Shown here one piece after another: positions 1-8,848 of a stretch of 64,000 nt of DNA. The notes under the pieces are model-generated. The model ran no database searches. It was not told where the DNA came from and was given only the letters and a program-made list of their open reading frames with translations. A program made the position numbers and the translations under genes. This DNA is from Fidelibacterota bacterium (GTDB lineage Bacteria; Pseudomonadota; Alphaproteobacteria; Rhodospirillales; Rhodospirillaceae). Each line of letters opens with the position of its first letter. Within the stretch, counting starts at the first letter, position 1. The stretch is from NCBI GenBank assembly GCA_947472795.1, contig CANJBL010000010.1, forward strand, positions 35,761 to 99,760, read 5' to 3'.

Positions 1-602
1 TCACGCGGGATGGCCGCCATGTTCACAGCCACAAAAGGTCCGCCGCGCCGGCGTCCAAAGTCGTGCAAGGCGCGCGCCACAAGTTCCTTACCCGTGCCGG
101 ACTCACCGGTGATCATCACCGTCAGGTCCGTGTTCATCAATCGCGCGACCGCGCGATAAATGTCTTGCATGGCCGCCGACCGGCCAACGATAGGCAGGCG
201 TTCGGCGGCAACATCATTGGCCGGCACGCGTTGCGCGCTGGGCGCCAGCGCACGGTTCACCGCCGCCACCAACTCACCAAGGTCGAAAGGCTTGGGGAGA
301 TATTCAAAAGCGCCGCGCTCGGCGGCCTTCACGGCGGTCAACAATGTATTCTGCGCGCTCATGACAATGACGCGTAACTCGGGGCGCAATTTCTTGATGC
401 GCGGGATCAGGTCGAGTCCGTTCTCGTCGGGCATGACGACGTCGGTGATGACGAGGTCGCCGTCGCCGTCCGACACCCAACGCCACAGTGTCGCGGCATT
501 GCCCGTCGTACGCACGTCATATCCTGCGCGGCCCAAAGCCTGCGTCAGCACCGTGCGTATGCTGTGGTCGTCGTCGGCGATCAGAACCGTGGCGGAACTC
601 AT
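1..602 (-). CDS. ntrC: Nitrogen regulation response regulator NtrC (N-terminal 200 residues, cut by window edge)
   Basis: Receiver plus the first part of a sigma-54-activating AAA+ domain. The receiver has the acidic pocket (ADDD near residues 9-12), the phospho-acceptor Asp54 in ITDVVMP and the conserved Lys in LPKPFD. The Walker A motif GESGTGKE lies near residue 168; the rest of the ATPase and the DNA-binding helix-turn-helix lie beyond the window. NtrC is phosphorylated by NtrB and activates sigma-54 promoters of nitrogen-assimilation genes in the cytoplasm. Its ATG overlaps the ntrB stop codon (ATGA), so it is the third gene of the dusB-ntrB-ntrC operon and probably translationally coupled. 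Identification is secure from sequence and order. Confidence 0.95.
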   Translation of the reverse strand, partial: MSSATVLIADDDHSIRTVLTQALGRAGYDVRTTGNAATLWRWVSDGDGDLVITDVVMPDENGLDLIPRIKKLRPELRVIVMSAQNTLLTAVKAAERGAFEYLPKPFDLGELVAAVNRALAPSAQRVPANDVAAERLPIVGRSAAMQDIYRAVARLMNTDLTVMITGESGTGKELVARALHDFGRRRGGPFVAVNMAAIPR

Positions 603-1711
603 ACGCCTTCTCCCGATACGATGGGCAGCAGGATCTTGAAGACGGTGCGCGCGTGCGCGCTCTCGAATTCAATGACGCCGCCGTGGTCACTGATGATTTT
701 GGCCACCAGCGCCAGGCCGAGGCCGCTGCCTTTGGGTTTCGTGGTGACGAAAGGATCAAACAGATGCGGCCGCAGATCCTCGGGGATGCCGGAGCCGTTG
801 TCCTGCACTGTCACCACCAGTGGTAACTGAATACGTCCACTGCTGCTCGACATCGCCACCCGCACGCCCGGCTGAAAAGACGTAGACAGCACGATCTCCC
901 CGCCTTTCGCCGGCACCGCTTCGGCGGCATTTTTTACAAGGTTCAAAAACACCTGTACCAGCTGGTCATGATTGCCGCTCACGGGCGGCAACGACGGGTC
1001 ATAACGTTCGATGAATTTAATGCCGGTGCCGAAGCCGTTCTCGGCAATGCGGCGCACGCGTTCCAGGACGACATGGATGTTCACCGCCTCGCGCTCCAGT
1101 GGCCTGTCGTCGGAGAAGACCTCCATACGATTGACCAGGGCAACAATCCGGTCGGCCTCATCGCAAATCAGCTGCGTCAGCTTACGGTCTTCTTCCTGCG
1201 CGCTCTGGCCCAGAAGCTGCGCAGCGCCGCGAATGCCCGACAATGGGTTCTTCACTTCATGCGCCAGGAGCGCGGCCATGGCGGTCATGGAGCGGGCGCT
1301 ATTGCGGTGTTCCAGTTGCTGGCCGAACTTGATGGCGCGCGTCTGCTCTTGCAGCGAGATCACGCACCAGCCCGGCGCGTCGACAATGGGTGCCACGTGT
1401 ACCGACATGGTACGCACCCCGGTCTTGGGTGTGTCGAGCACCACGCCGTAAGCCGACATAGGCGAGTCCGAGGCTTGAGCTTGTTCCACCAACGCCTGCA
1501 GGGGTCCGTTCGGCGGAAGCACTTCATTCAGCGGCGCTTTAGTCAGGATGGGCGCGCTGCTTTGAAAAAGTTGTTCTGCGGCACTGTTGGCGTAACGGAT
1601 GTGCTTGGTCTCATCGACCACCAAGGTCGCGGCGGCCAAAGCCCCCAGGACAGACTCAGCGCTTAAGGTTGTTGTGGGTGGGATCTCGGCACGTAACGGT
1701 CTAACAGACAT
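599..1711 (-). CDS. ntrB: Nitrogen regulation sensor kinase NtrB
   Basis: Cytosolic histidine kinase of 370 residues. An N-terminal PAS-like region (about 15-130) precedes a HisKA helix with phosphoacceptor His151 in [12 protein letters not shown], and a HATPase domain with the N box ([10 protein letters not shown]), DNGSGIP and GSGLGLALV. There is no membrane segment, as expected for NtrB, which reads nitrogen status through PII. It phosphorylates or dephosphorylates the adjacent NtrC. The start codon overlaps the dusB stop by one base (TAATG), and the stop overlaps ntrC. A cytosolic kinase between dusB and ntrC is diagnostic in Alphaproteobacteria. Confidence 0.96.
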   Translation of the reverse strand: MSVRPLRAEIPPTTTLSAESVLGALAAATLVVDETKHIRYANSAAEQLFQSSAPILTKAPLNEVLPPNGPLQALVEQAQASDSPMSAYGVVLDTPKTGVRTMSVHVAPIVDAPGWCVISLQEQTRAIKFGQQLEHRNSARSMTAMAALLAHEVKNPLSGIRGAAQLLGQSAQEEDRKLTQLICDEADRIVALVNRMEVFSDDRPLEREAVNIHVVLERVRRIAENGFGTGIKFIERYDPSLPPVSGNHDQLVQVFLNLVKNAAEAVPAKGGEIVLSTSFQPGVRVAMSSSSGRIQLPLVVTVQDNGSGIPEDLRPHLFDPFVTTKPKGSGLGLALVAKIISDHGGVIEFESAHARTVFKILLPIVSGEGV

Positions 1712-2754
1712 TAGGCAGCTTCTCTCATCGGACCAGACTCAAGATTTCCAGAATTGAAATCCCCCGCGAACAGGCGAACGATGGCCGCCTTCACTTTCGC
1801 CGGATCGGTTTCGGTATTCACAGCCACACGGAATGCATTGGCGCCGGCCAGTCCATTGACGGACCACGCCAAATGTTTGCGCGCGATACGCACGCCGCTG
1901 TCGAGGCCATAATGCGTCAGCAGCGCATCGTAGTGCGCCAGAAGTGTCGCGCAGCGATCCGCGAGCCCCGGCTCGTCTTTCATTTCGCCGGTATCCAAAA
2001 AGTGCTGCACTTGCGCCGGGAACCAGGGCCGCCCAAAAGCGCCGCGCCCAATCATCACCCCGTCCGCACCCGACACGCGCAGCAGTTCAGCCGCTTTCTC
2101 CGGTGTCGTCACATCGCCGTTGCCGATGACCGGCACGCTCACGGCCTCCTTCACCTTGCGGATGAAGGCCCAATCGGCGGTGCCGGTGTAAAGCATCTGA
2201 CGCGTGCGCCCATGCACGGTAATGAGCTGCACGCCCGCATCTTCGGCGCGCTTGGCCAGTGAAGGTGCATTCAGGTTTTCGTGGTCCCAGCCCATGCGCA
2301 TCTTCAGGGTGACGGGCACTTTCACCGCTTTCACCACGGCTGCGATGATGCGTTGGGCGTGATCCTCGTCGCGCATCAGGGCCGAGCCTGCCGCACCGTT
2401 GACCACCTTCTTCACCGGGCAGCCCATGTTGATGTCGATCAGGGCAGCACCTCGGTCCTCGTTCATACGGGCCGCCTCGGCCATAACGTCGGGTTCACAG
2501 CCGGCCAGCTGCACGGCCATGGCGCCCTCGTCGGCGCAATTGGTGCTCATGCGCAGGGTTTCGGCGTGGGCACGGATCATCTGGCGGCTGGCAATCATCT
2601 CGGAATAGACCAGCCCGCAACCGAAGCCCTTCACCAGGCGGCGGAAGGGCTGGTCCGTCACGCCCGACATCGGCGCCAGGAAGGCATTCCCGGCGACGGA
2701 TAAGGACCCAATGCGAAGCTGTGCGGCTGCCATAAGTGTGTGCGAGGTATCCAA
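1711..2754 (-). CDS. dusB: tRNA-dihydrouridine synthase DusB/NifR3
   Basis: FMN-dependent TIM-barrel enzyme (347 residues) that reduces uridine to dihydrouridine in the D-loop of tRNA. Visible signatures are [13 protein letters not shown] near the N-terminus, the catalytic cysteine in [13 protein letters not shown], the FMN-binding [18 protein letters not shown] and GNGDVTTPE, and the [11 protein letters not shown] segment. It is the first gene of the nifR3-ntrB-ntrC operon, an arrangement first described in Rhodobacter and widespread in Alphaproteobacteria. It is divergent from ispDF across 178 bases that hold no other recognisable gene. The ATG used at 2754 precedes a second possible start seven codons in (MAAAQLRIG). 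Confidence 0.96.
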   Translation of the reverse strand: MDTSHTLMAAAQLRIGSLSVAGNAFLAPMSGVTDQPFRRLVKGFGCGLVYSEMIASRQMIRAHAETLRMSTNCADEGAMAVQLAGCEPDVMAEAARMNEDRGAALIDINMGCPVKKVVNGAAGSALMRDEDHAQRIIAAVVKAVKVPVTLKMRMGWDHENLNAPSLAKRAEDAGVQLITVHGRTRQMLYTGTADWAFIRKVKEAVSVPVIGNGDVTTPEKAAELLRVSGADGVMIGRGAFGRPWFPAQVQHFLDTGEMKDEPGLADRCATLLAHYDALLTHYGLDSGVRIARKHLAWSVNGLAGANAFRVAVNTETDPAKVKAAIVRLFAGDFNSGNLESGPMREAA

Positions 2755-2932
2755 AATGGTGCATAAATCTTAGGCATTTGCCCAAGAAACGTGAGAAAAA
2801 TCAAGACTTTTCGAGGTGTGGCGATTTCGCACTACATCTTAGCAACACATTGGGCTAAAAGACAATTTGCGCGGGCTGCCGCCTCTTTCTAGTGTGCCCC
2901 CTCAAGACGTTGTCCCTGCAGGATAAGCCCTT

Positions 2933-4084
2933 ATGCCCGCCGATCGCCTTCCCCGCTGCGCTGCCCTGATCGTGGCCGCCGGCCGTGGCCAGAGGTTCGG
3001 GGGTAGCCAGCCCAAGCAATACGCCCCCTTGAAGGGCGAAGCCCTGCTGCGCCGCACGCTGCGGGCCTTCTGCACGCATCCCCGTATCAGCCAGGTCGTG
3101 GTCGCCATTCACCCCGACGACGCCTCCACCTTCGCCGCCGTGGCTGAAGGATTACCAAATGTCAGGGCCGTTCACGGTGGCGCCCAGCGTCAGGATTCCG
3201 TCCGCCTGGGCTTAGAGGCCCTCGCCGCACAGTCGCCCGACCTCGTGCTGATCCACGACGGCGCTCGGCCCATGATCTCTGCCGACCTCATCGACCGCGT
3301 CATCACCGGCCTCAACGAAGCCCCCGGCGTGATTCCAGCCCTCACGGTCGTCGATACGCTCAAACGCGTGAACGCCAATACCATCGGTGAGACAGTCAGC
3401 CGCGATAACCTCGTGCGCGCCCAAACGCCGCAGGGCTTTCGCTTTGCCGAGATCCTGAGCGCCCATCAGGCCGTGGCCGGCGAAGCCCTCACCGACGATG
3501 CCGCTGTGATGGAGCGCAGCGGTCACCGCGTCATCACCGTTCCCGGCGACGAAGCCAATATCAAGGTCACCACCATGGACGATCTCGCGCGCCTCACGGA
3601 ATCCCTCACCGAAACCCGCATCGGCCAGGGCTTCGATGTGCACAAGTTCGGACCCGGAGACAGCGTCTGGCTCTGCGGTGTGAACGTGCCGCATACGCAC
3701 GGTCTTGTGGGACATTCCGATGCCGACGTGGCGCTACATGCCGCCACCGACGCCATTCTCGGCGCCGTCGGCGCCGGTGATATTGGTCAGCACTTCCCGC
3801 CATCGGACGAAAAGTGGCGCGGCGCGCCGTCCTACAAGTTCATCCAGCATGCTCACGACTTGCTGAAGCAGCGCGGCGGCACGCTGGTGCATCTGGATGT
3901 CACGATTATCTGCGAGCGCCCGAAAGTAGGCCCGCACCGCACGGCGCTCGTCGCTTCCGTCGCCAAGATTCTCGGCATCGCCGAAGACCGCGTCAGCGTC
4001 AAAGCCACAACCACCGAAGGCCTCGGCTTCACCGGTCGCCAGGAAGGCATCGCCGCGCAAGCCGTCGCAACAGTGAGAATCTAA
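2933..4084 (+). CDS. ispDF: Bifunctional IspD/IspF (MEP pathway cytidylyltransferase and cyclodiphosphate synthase)
   Basis: A fusion of two non-consecutive MEP-pathway enzymes, as is usual in Alphaproteobacteria. Residues 1 to about 225 are IspD: the nucleotide-binding loop [15 protein letters not shown] with PKQY, and the CTP/metal site LIHDGARPM. Residues about 226-383 are IspF: the zinc-binding [11 protein letters not shown] and [12 protein letters not shown] motifs, FPPSD, and the C-terminal [17 protein letters not shown]. It converts MEP to CDP-ME and, after IspE acts, CDP-ME-2P to MEcPP. It stands alone, divergent from dusB and convergent with the doxX-like gene. A GGAT sequence sits about 10 bases before the ATG. 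Length (383) is normal. Confidence 0.97.
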   Translation: MPADRLPRCAALIVAAGRGQRFGGSQPKQYAPLKGEALLRRTLRAFCTHPRISQVVVAIHPDDASTFAAVAEGLPNVRAVHGGAQRQDSVRLGLEALAAQSPDLVLIHDGARPMISADLIDRVITGLNEAPGVIPALTVVDTLKRVNANTIGETVSRDNLVRAQTPQGFRFAEILSAHQAVAGEALTDDAAVMERSGHRVITVPGDEANIKVTTMDDLARLTESLTETRIGQGFDVHKFGPGDSVWLCGVNVPHTHGLVGHSDADVALHAATDAILGAVGAGDIGQHFPPSDEKWRGAPSYKFIQHAHDLLKQRGGTLVHLDVTIICERPKVGPHRTALVASVAKILGIAEDRVSVKATTTEGLGFTGRQEGIAAQAVATVRI

Positions 4085-4163
4085 GCTCATAGCGCAGCGC
4101 GGCTTGCTTTTTATTTTGTCGGCTTTCCGCCGACGCGCCGTGGCGACGGTCAGGATATAGAGA

Positions 4164-4571
4164 TCAGCTTCCGGATTTGCGGCGCTTCGCCAGCCAGGAG
4201 TCGAGACTCCATTCTCCAGCGCCGGCAAAGGCGAAATAGAGATAGACGAAGCTGAACAGTATGAGCACTTCACCGCCGTTGGTTGCCGGGAAGAAGCTCT
4301 TCGGTGCGAATCTCAGGAAATAACCAATCGCCATTTCGCCCGAGAACAGAAACGCGACCGGTTGGGTGAACAGCCCCAGGATGATGAGCGGGCTGCCGAA
4401 GGTTTCCATCATCGCCGCCGCGCCATTGAGCGACAGAAGGTCCACGTGTGGGACAAACTGGTTGTAGGGGAATTGGAACAGCTTTTGCGTCCCATGCTCC
4501 AAATACAAAAGCCCGACCATGATCCGCACAATACTCAGCACACGTGGTGCCCACGCCTTCATACGTTCCAT
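4164..4571 (-). CDS. DoxX family membrane protein
   Basis: Small integral membrane protein of 135 residues with about four hydrophobic segments. The N-terminal stretch SIVRIMVGLLYLEHGTQKLF carries the HG-x-QKL motif of DoxX/DoxD-like proteins. DoxX proteins are implicated in redox or thiol homeostasis in some bacteria, but the biochemical role of this member cannot be read from the sequence. It is divergent from the BlaI-like repressor gene, and a perfect palindrome lies 33 bases or more upstream of its start (4604-4628). The natural reading is that BlaI represses doxX as well as itself. Confidence 0.85.
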   Translation of the reverse strand: MERMKAWAPRVLSIVRIMVGLLYLEHGTQKLFQFPYNQFVPHVDLLSLNGAAAMMETFGSPLIILGLFTQPVAFLFSGEMAIGYFLRFAPKSFFPATNGGEVLILFSFVYLYFAFAGAGEWSLDSWLAKRRKSGS

Positions 4572-4603
4572 CGTCTATCTCCCTTGCCAATGGCCTTATC
4601 GCC

Positions 4604-4628
4604 ATCTACTATAATAATAGTAGTAGAT
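4604..4628. promoter_or_regulatory. Palindromic operator of the BlaI-like repressor in the doxX/blaI intergenic region
   Basis: Two nested perfect inverted repeats are visible: CTACTAT (4606-4612) and ATAGTAG (4617-4623) around AATA, and ATCTACTA (4604-4611) with TAGTAGAT (4621-4628). TAC/GTA-centred dyads are typical targets of BlaI/MecI dimers. The site ends 13 bases before the blaI start and sits between two divergent genes, so one dimer could control both. The assignment rests on symmetry, location and family, not on a measured footprint. Confidence 0.65.
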
Positions 4629-4641
4629 AAGGACGACAAGC

Positions 4642-5016
4642 TTGGACGTTGTACTGACCGACCGTGAAGCCACCGTGATGGATGTGCTTTGGGAGCGCGG
4701 CGCTTCGACCGTGTCCGAGGTGCAGGAAGGTCTGCGTGATCGTCTCGCCTACACAACCGTTCTCACAATCCTGCGCACGCTAGAGCAGAAGAACTACGTC
4801 TCGCATCTTGAGGAAGGGCGCGCGCATCGCTATTCCGCCCTCGTACCGCGTGACGCAGCCCGCAAGAGTGCTCTCGCGGCCCTCTCCGAAAAACTGTTCA
4901 AAGGCTCTGCGGAATTGCTGCTGACACACATCGTCACCGACAACAAATTGACGCGTGACGATCTCGAACGCATGCAAAAGATCATTGACGACCGTACACG
5001 GACGCGACGGCGATGA
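4642..5016 (+). CDS. BlaI/MecI/CopY family transcriptional repressor
   Basis: 124-residue winged-helix repressor. LTDREATVMDVLWERGASTV begins the first helix, LAYTTVLTILRTLEQKNYV forms the recognition helix, and GRAHRYSALVPR is the wing, the standard BlaI/MecI pattern. The C-terminal helices (KLFKGSAELLLTHIV) should mediate dimerisation. The start is TTG at 4642, chosen because AAGGACG lies seven bases upstream and the reading covers the full DNA-binding domain. Its stop overlaps the start of the M56 peptidase gene (ATGA), the classic blaI-blaR1 pairing. By family it should bind the upstream palindrome and be inactivated when the membrane peptidase senses its signal. Confidence 0.9.
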   Translation: MDVVLTDREATVMDVLWERGASTVSEVQEGLRDRLAYTTVLTILRTLEQKNYVSHLEEGRAHRYSALVPRDAARKSALAALSEKLFKGSAELLLTHIVTDNKLTRDDLERMQKIIDDRTRTRRR

Positions 5017-6287
5017 TCCTCTCCCTCGCCATCTTCAAAGCGCTCGTCGCCGGCCTTGTCACAGCCGCCGCGTGGTTGCTGGACTATGGTTTTGAGAAAC
5101 GCGGATGGCCACGGCGGTGGTTATGGATCGCGGCTGTTGTTCTGACATGTGCCCTGCCGCTGTTCGCGGTCTCGCGGGATTGGGCGCCGAGGGCCCAAGG
5201 CCAACCCATCTCACTCGGCTCCATCGAGAACCCGGGCACCGGCGTAATCGGCCTTCTGCGCTCCGACTATCAGCAGATTCTCGTCACGCGCCCGCAGTTT
5301 GATGGCGCCCTGGACAATATGACTCTGGCGATCCGCACCGGCGGCATCCTCGTGCTTATGCTTGGATGGCTCGCACAACACATGCTTCTGCGCGGAGCCC
5401 ACCCAACAACCATCGATGGCACGACAATCTTCGTCAGTGCTCAGTCCGGCCCCGCCGTTTTAGGTTTCTTCAAACCGAAAATCCTGATCCCGGAATGGAT
5501 GACCGATTTGCCAACGGCGGTGGGTGACCTTGCGCTTGCGCATGAGCGCGCGCACATCCGCGCCGGCGATCCCCTCTGCTTTTTCGCGCTTTTGCTATTT
5601 GCGACCGCGGCAGCAGACGTCGCCAGCATTGGCTTCGTGCTCTGGCAGATATGCCGGTTCCGTTTTGCCGTAGAAGTCGATTGCGATCGCCGGGTTCTTG
5701 CCACGGTGGATCGCCAGCAATATGCACAAGCCCTTTTGACCATTGCCCGGCAGCGTTGCGGCGCCTTTGTGGGTGCGATGGCCCTCGTCGAACGCACATC
5801 TGACCTCGAGCGCCGCCTTCGCGTGATGACCATGGATCGCGACAACGCCAGATCGCCGCGAATTCAATTGGCGATGCTCTGTTCCTTCACCTTGCTTGCC
5901 GCCGCGGCTGCGCTCGATGCACCGCTCCAGCCCTACCCCCGGCTTGTCCAATGGGTCCATACGCACAAGGAAACCACCCTCGCACCCCAGGTCCTCACCC
6001 GATACGCGGGGATTTACGTAACGAAAGCCGGTGCGCAACCCACGCAGTTCCGCGTGGAAGGCTCTCGTCTGGTGGCCCTCAGCGCGCCCGAAGCTGCCGC
6101 GTTCCGTGCTGGCGATATGTTCGCGCCAACCGGCGAAGACGACTTCTTGCTTGTGACACCGCCGCGCCGCACGACGAGACTGAGCTTCGTTGATTTCGAC
6201 AAGGACGGACGGCCATCACGCGTGATTGAAAACAATCGCGGTAGCATCACTGTGTTCCGGCGGTTGCCCGATACGCTTCAGCCGTGA
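5013..6287 (+). CDS. BlaR1/MecR1-type M56 family membrane metallopeptidase with a C-terminal DUF3471-like domain
   Basis: 424 residues. Hydrophobic segments near residues 3-22, 37-52, 108-125 and 187-215 surround the gluzincin motif HERAH (His177-Glu178-His181), as in BlaR1 sensors that trigger cleavage of the BlaI repressor. There is no penicillin-binding sensor domain. Instead, after the last hydrophobic segment, about residues 325-420 contain a small predicted beta-rich domain (LTRYAGIYVTKAG, FRVEGSRLVAL, DDFLLV, LSFVDFDKDGRPSRVI) resembling the DUF3471 domains found behind beta-lactamase-like folds. The ligand is therefore probably not a beta-lactam acylating a serine. It overlaps blaI by 4 bases and ends convergently, overlapping the SemiSWEET gene by 10 bases. 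Confidence 0.82.
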   Translation: MILSLAIFKALVAGLVTAAAWLLDYGFEKRGWPRRWLWIAAVVLTCALPLFAVSRDWAPRAQGQPISLGSIENPGTGVIGLLRSDYQQILVTRPQFDGALDNMTLAIRTGGILVLMLGWLAQHMLLRGAHPTTIDGTTIFVSAQSGPAVLGFFKPKILIPEWMTDLPTAVGDLALAHERAHIRAGDPLCFFALLLFATAAADVASIGFVLWQICRFRFAVEVDCDRRVLATVDRQQYAQALLTIARQRCGAFVGAMALVERTSDLERRLRVMTMDRDNARSPRIQLAMLCSFTLLAAAAALDAPLQPYPRLVQWVHTHKETTLAPQVLTRYAGIYVTKAGAQPTQFRVEGSRLVALSAPEAAAFRAGDMFAPTGEDDFLLVTPPRRTTRLSFVDFDKDGRPSRVIENNRGSITVFRRLPDTLQP

Positions 6288-6589
6288 GCATCAGGATCCA
6301 AGAGGTCGGCCACCTTCTCCTTCTCGGGCCGTGGCAGCAGCTTCATCACCAGGATAAAAGCCGACAGCATCAGGCAAATGCTGTTCGTGATGATCAGCGG
6401 CCACTGCCCCAGCACCACGCCATAGGTCGTCCACAACAGGAATCCGCTCACCGTCAGCATGTACATGCCGGTGGAGATATCTTTCGTGCTGCGGGATTTG
6501 ATGATTTTCCACGCCTGAGGCGTGAAGCTCGCCGTCGAAGCGACGGTGGCAAGGCTGCCAATGAGCGTGGCGGTGTCAATCATCGCCAA
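6278..6589 (-). CDS. SemiSWEET-like (MtN3/PQ-loop) transporter
   Basis: 103 residues with three hydrophobic helices, the size of a SemiSWEET half-transporter that dimerises to pass sugars. The PQ-loop signature is clear: STASFTPQAWKIIKSRSTKD (about residues 18-37), followed by ISTGMYMLTVSGFLLWTTYG and ITNSICLMLSAFILVMKLL. The substrate cannot be told from the sequence. It is a single gene, convergent with the blaR1-like gene, and the two coding regions overlap by 10 bases at their 3' ends. The ATG at 6583 is an equally plausible start. Confidence 0.82.
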   Translation of the reverse strand: MAMIDTATLIGSLATVASTASFTPQAWKIIKSRSTKDISTGMYMLTVSGFLLWTTYGVVLGQWPLIITNSICLMLSAFILVMKLLPRPEKEKVADLLDPDAHG

Positions 6590-6592
6590 AAG

Positions 6593-6632
6593 CCAAATAA
6601 AAAGCCGTGCGGGGCGTTCCCCACACGGCTTT
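6593..6632 (-). terminator. Rho-independent terminator of the H1-like gene
   Basis: Stem AAAGCCGTG (6601-6609) pairs with CACGGCTTT (6624-6632), extended by GGGG/CCCC around a short loop. Read on the minus strand, the stem is followed by TTTTTATTT. It lies directly after the stop of the minus-strand gene ending at 6638, so it should stop that transcript before the SemiSWEET gene. Confidence 0.85.
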
Positions 6633-6637
6633 CGATA

Positions 6638-7054
6638 TTACGAGAAATTGAGCTTGAGCTTTTGGCGCGCGGGCTTGGTCACGCGGTCTAGTGTCTCGCC
6701 GCTGGCCTGCACCATGTCCTTGGCCATCTGCGTCACCTGATCGGCGATGACGCCCATTTCCTTCACGGCCTTCTTGGCCTGGCGCTTGGCGCTGGCGCGC
6801 AACGTCTTGACCTTGCTCTTGGCTGTCGACTTTGCGCGGGCAACGGCCTTACCGGCCTTCTTCTGCGCAACACGGCTCGTGCTGCGCGCTTTCGCCTTGG
6901 CTTTGCCCGCGGCCTTGCTCACGGCCTTACGCGCACCTGCCTTGGCCTTACGCACGCTCGCCTTAGCTTTGCCCGCAACGTTGCTCGCAACTTTGCGCGC
7001 CTTGGCCGAAGCCTTGCGTGCCGTCTTGCGCGCGGTCTTCTTCGCTGTCGCCAT
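6638..7054 (-). CDS. Histone H1-like / AlgP-like Lys-Ala-rich protein
   Basis: 138 residues. About the first 95 are nearly all Lys, Ala, Arg, Ser, Thr and Val with repeated KAK and RKA units (TAKKTARKTARKASAKARK and so on), very basic and likely disordered. The last 40 (VKEMGVIADQVTQMAKDMV...) look like an amphipathic helix. Such tails bind nucleic acid or other polyanions, as in bacterial H1-like proteins and AlgP, so DNA association is a reasonable guess but not shown. Start at 7054 (MATAKKTARK), preceded by AGGTTGG, rather than an upstream ATG that adds an unrelated 14 residues. It has its own terminator. Confidence 0.75.
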   Translation of the reverse strand: MATAKKTARKTARKASAKARKVASNVAGKAKASVRKAKAGARKAVSKAAGKAKAKARSTSRVAQKKAGKAVARAKSTAKSKVKTLRASAKRQAKKAVKEMGVIADQVTQMAKDMVQASGETLDRVTKPARQKLKLNFS

Positions 7055-7217
7055 ATCCAACCTCATGTGTGTGACCCCGTCAGAATGTTCGGGCAAATGC
7101 GATATCAGAACTTAGAACGTGTGGCACCCGCAAAAGTTCCAAAGTGCAGGCTATGGTGGTCGGTTCTTGCCCCTCGGGCACCCCTCTCACGCTATCTCTG
7201 GGGCCCTCGGAGGGAAG

Positions 7218-7553
7218 CTAAAGCGTGTTGTCCTTGATCCAGGCCAGGTACTCCGGGAGGCCACCCGCCATGTCATAGGCCACGGCGCACGGCACCTCGT
7301 AGCTGTGTAACGCCTTCACGCGGGCCATGGCCGCCTCTACCAATGCGCCCCTGGTCTTGAGGATCAGGACCACTTCTTGCGCCTCTTCCACCTTGCCCTG
7401 CCACCGATAGATGGACGTGGCCTCGCCCAACACATTGGCGCAGGCCGCGAGCTTCTCTTCCACCAGCGCCCGCCCGATCTTCACCGCCTCGTCCCGCGAC
7501 GCTGCTGTCACATAGATCATGCATGTCTCAGGAGATGACGCTGAAGCCGGCAT
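7218..7553 (-). CDS. cutA: CutA family divalent-cation tolerance protein
   Basis: 111 residues with the CutA core: MIYVTAASRDEAVKIGRAL, LAACANVL, SIYRWQGKVEEAQEVVLILK, VKALHSYEVPCAVAYDM and PEYLAWI. CutA forms very stable PII-like trimers and is linked to divalent-metal (copper) tolerance in Escherichia coli, though its molecular function is unsettled. The family usually starts at the MIYVT position (here 7520), so the 11 residues before it may not be translated. It lies alone between an intergenic region (7055-7217) that shows nothing recognisable and a divergent unknown gene. Confidence 0.92.
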   Translation of the reverse strand: MPASASSPETCMIYVTAASRDEAVKIGRALVEEKLAACANVLGEATSIYRWQGKVEEAQEVVLILKTRGALVEAAMARVKALHSYEVPCAVAYDMAGGLPEYLAWIKDNTL

Positions 7554-7708
7554 TTGTCGCTCGTGGAGGGCCTGATAAACTCTTTGGCAAGAACTGCTTT
7601 ATGAAAAATTCACGTGTCCCGGGTGATAAGCGGTTCTCTTGCGTTCCAAGCTACATGCAATTCACGTCAACGTCTCGCGCTTCAATCGCCATCAGTAGGA
7701 CTCCCGTC

Positions 7709-7966
7709 ATGGACGGCGGCGACAGACTCATCTCGCGCCTTTCTCCGGCCCAGCGCAAATGGCTGGAGCGCGGCCTGTCGCAACCCGGCGGCAAGCTGCC
7801 GCTGTTCGACGGCGAAGGCCGCAAGATCAGTCAGCAGGTCGTGAAGAAGTGCCTTGAGGAAGGTTGGGCCGAACCCTGGTTCGCCAATCAGCTCAAGCCT
7901 GATTTCATGGTGTGCAAGCTGACGACGGCGGGCCGCACGGCCCTGCACGACTCTCGTAGCCTTTAA
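7709..7966 (+). CDS. Small conserved-looking hypothetical protein
   Basis: 85 residues from the ATG at 7709, which has AGTAGGA eight bases upstream. The reading frame stays open far upstream (to 7523), but that part has no sensible composition and overlaps cutA. The protein (SPAQRKWLERGLSQPGGKLP, then FDGEGRKISQQVVKKCLEEG, ending CKLTTAGRTALHDS) looks like a compact helical or winged-helix fold: the spacing helix, QQVVKKCLEEG helix, then KLTTAGR strand resembles a DNA-binding wing. That is pattern inference only. It is convergent with the next gene and overlaps it by four bases at the stops. Function unknown. Confidence 0.6.
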   Translation: MDGGDRLISRLSPAQRKWLERGLSQPGGKLPLFDGEGRKISQQVVKKCLEEGWAEPWFANQLKPDFMVCKLTTAGRTALHDSRSL

Positions 7967-8466
7967 GCCGTCAGTTCCAGCGATTCTCCGGGCTTTGCGA
8001 AAGTGCCCGAAACAGCGAAGAAACTCTTGGCATAACGCTGCGTCGCGGCCTGGTATTCCCGCACGTTCGAAATGGGTGCGCTTGGCGCCTCGCCGCGTTT
8101 TCCATTCCGGGCCGCTTGGGCCAAACGATAAAGCCCTTCGCTCTCTTCGGCCGACAGCGTGGTGTCGTCCTGCTGCTTTGAAAGCTTTTGCGGGCGCTTA
8201 GCCTGACGAAGGGCTTCGGAAAATGTGGCCGTCGGTGCTTCTGCACCGATTGTCTGCGTAAGACCGGCCAAGGTGGAAGCGTTGAGGAAAGAGCGGAACG
8301 CGACACTCGCACGCGCGCGATCGCCGAAGGAGGACTGCTGCTGGCGCTTGTCGTTGGACGCACCTTGGCGCTGACCAACAGACGTGACCGACGGCTGCAC
8401 CGCCGCCTGCGCGACAACGGGCGCGGCGAGTGGCTGTACCGAAATGATGTCAGAGCTGATGCTCAT
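7963..8466 (-). CDS. Hypothetical protein, low-complexity N-terminus
   Basis: 167 residues, no family recognised. The first 60 residues are rich in Gln, Ser, Ala and Val (IISVQPLAAPVVAQAAVQP, then a DKRQQQSSFGDRA stretch), probably disordered. The middle and C-terminal parts (LSAEESEGLYRLAQAARNG, VREYQAATQRYAKSFFAVSG) are helical and charged. No signal peptide or membrane helix is seen. The start is well supported by AGGGGAAAG immediately upstream of the ATG. The general look recalls small accessory proteins of flagellar or secretion loci, but no such neighbours are present. Function unknown. Confidence 0.55.
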   Translation of the reverse strand: MSISSDIISVQPLAAPVVAQAAVQPSVTSVGQRQGASNDKRQQQSSFGDRARASVAFRSFLNASTLAGLTQTIGAEAPTATFSEALRQAKRPQKLSKQQDDTTLSAEESEGLYRLAQAARNGKRGEAPSAPISNVREYQAATQRYAKSFFAVSGTFAKPGESLELTA

Positions 8467-8587
8467 CTTTCCCCTGCCCGACCTCCCGGGCTATCCTCAT
8501 TAACGCTTTATAAAGGATTTAGGCGGGCATCACAATAAATCAATGCTCGTGTTAGTTGTGGTCATGAAGGTTTTTGTGGGGAGGAAT

Positions 8588-8665
<78 letters not shown>

Positions 8666-8752
8666 CCAGACGCTTTTTTCTTTTGGAAACAAGCGTCGAA
8701 GGCCTTCCGGAGGGGCTGTACGTATGGGGGCCCCGGACCCGAAAGCGGCGGC

Positions 8753-8781
8753 ACTATAGACACCGACCGCCGCCAAAACAA
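8753..8781 (-). promoter_or_regulatory. Candidate sigma-70 promoter for tRNA-Pro
   Basis: On the minus strand TTGTTT (complement of 8776-8781) and TATAGT (complement of 8753-8758) are separated by exactly 17 bases, close to the housekeeping consensus. It lies between the merR stop and tRNA-Pro, predicting a leader of about 80 nt. That leader contains a 7-bp hairpin (GACGCTT/AAGCGTC). Confidence 0.5.
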
Positions 8782-8848
8782 CGGGCTAAGACGGCTTTCT
8801 TTCAAGGGATTGAGCGACGGACTTGAATGTCCGACCTTAAGCGGCCAA

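Noticed and set aside
4120..4136. Hairpin GTCGGC/GCCGAC after ispDF as a terminator
   Set aside because: The T-rich run comes before the stem on the plus strand and reads as A on the minus strand, so it does not make a standard terminator in either direction.
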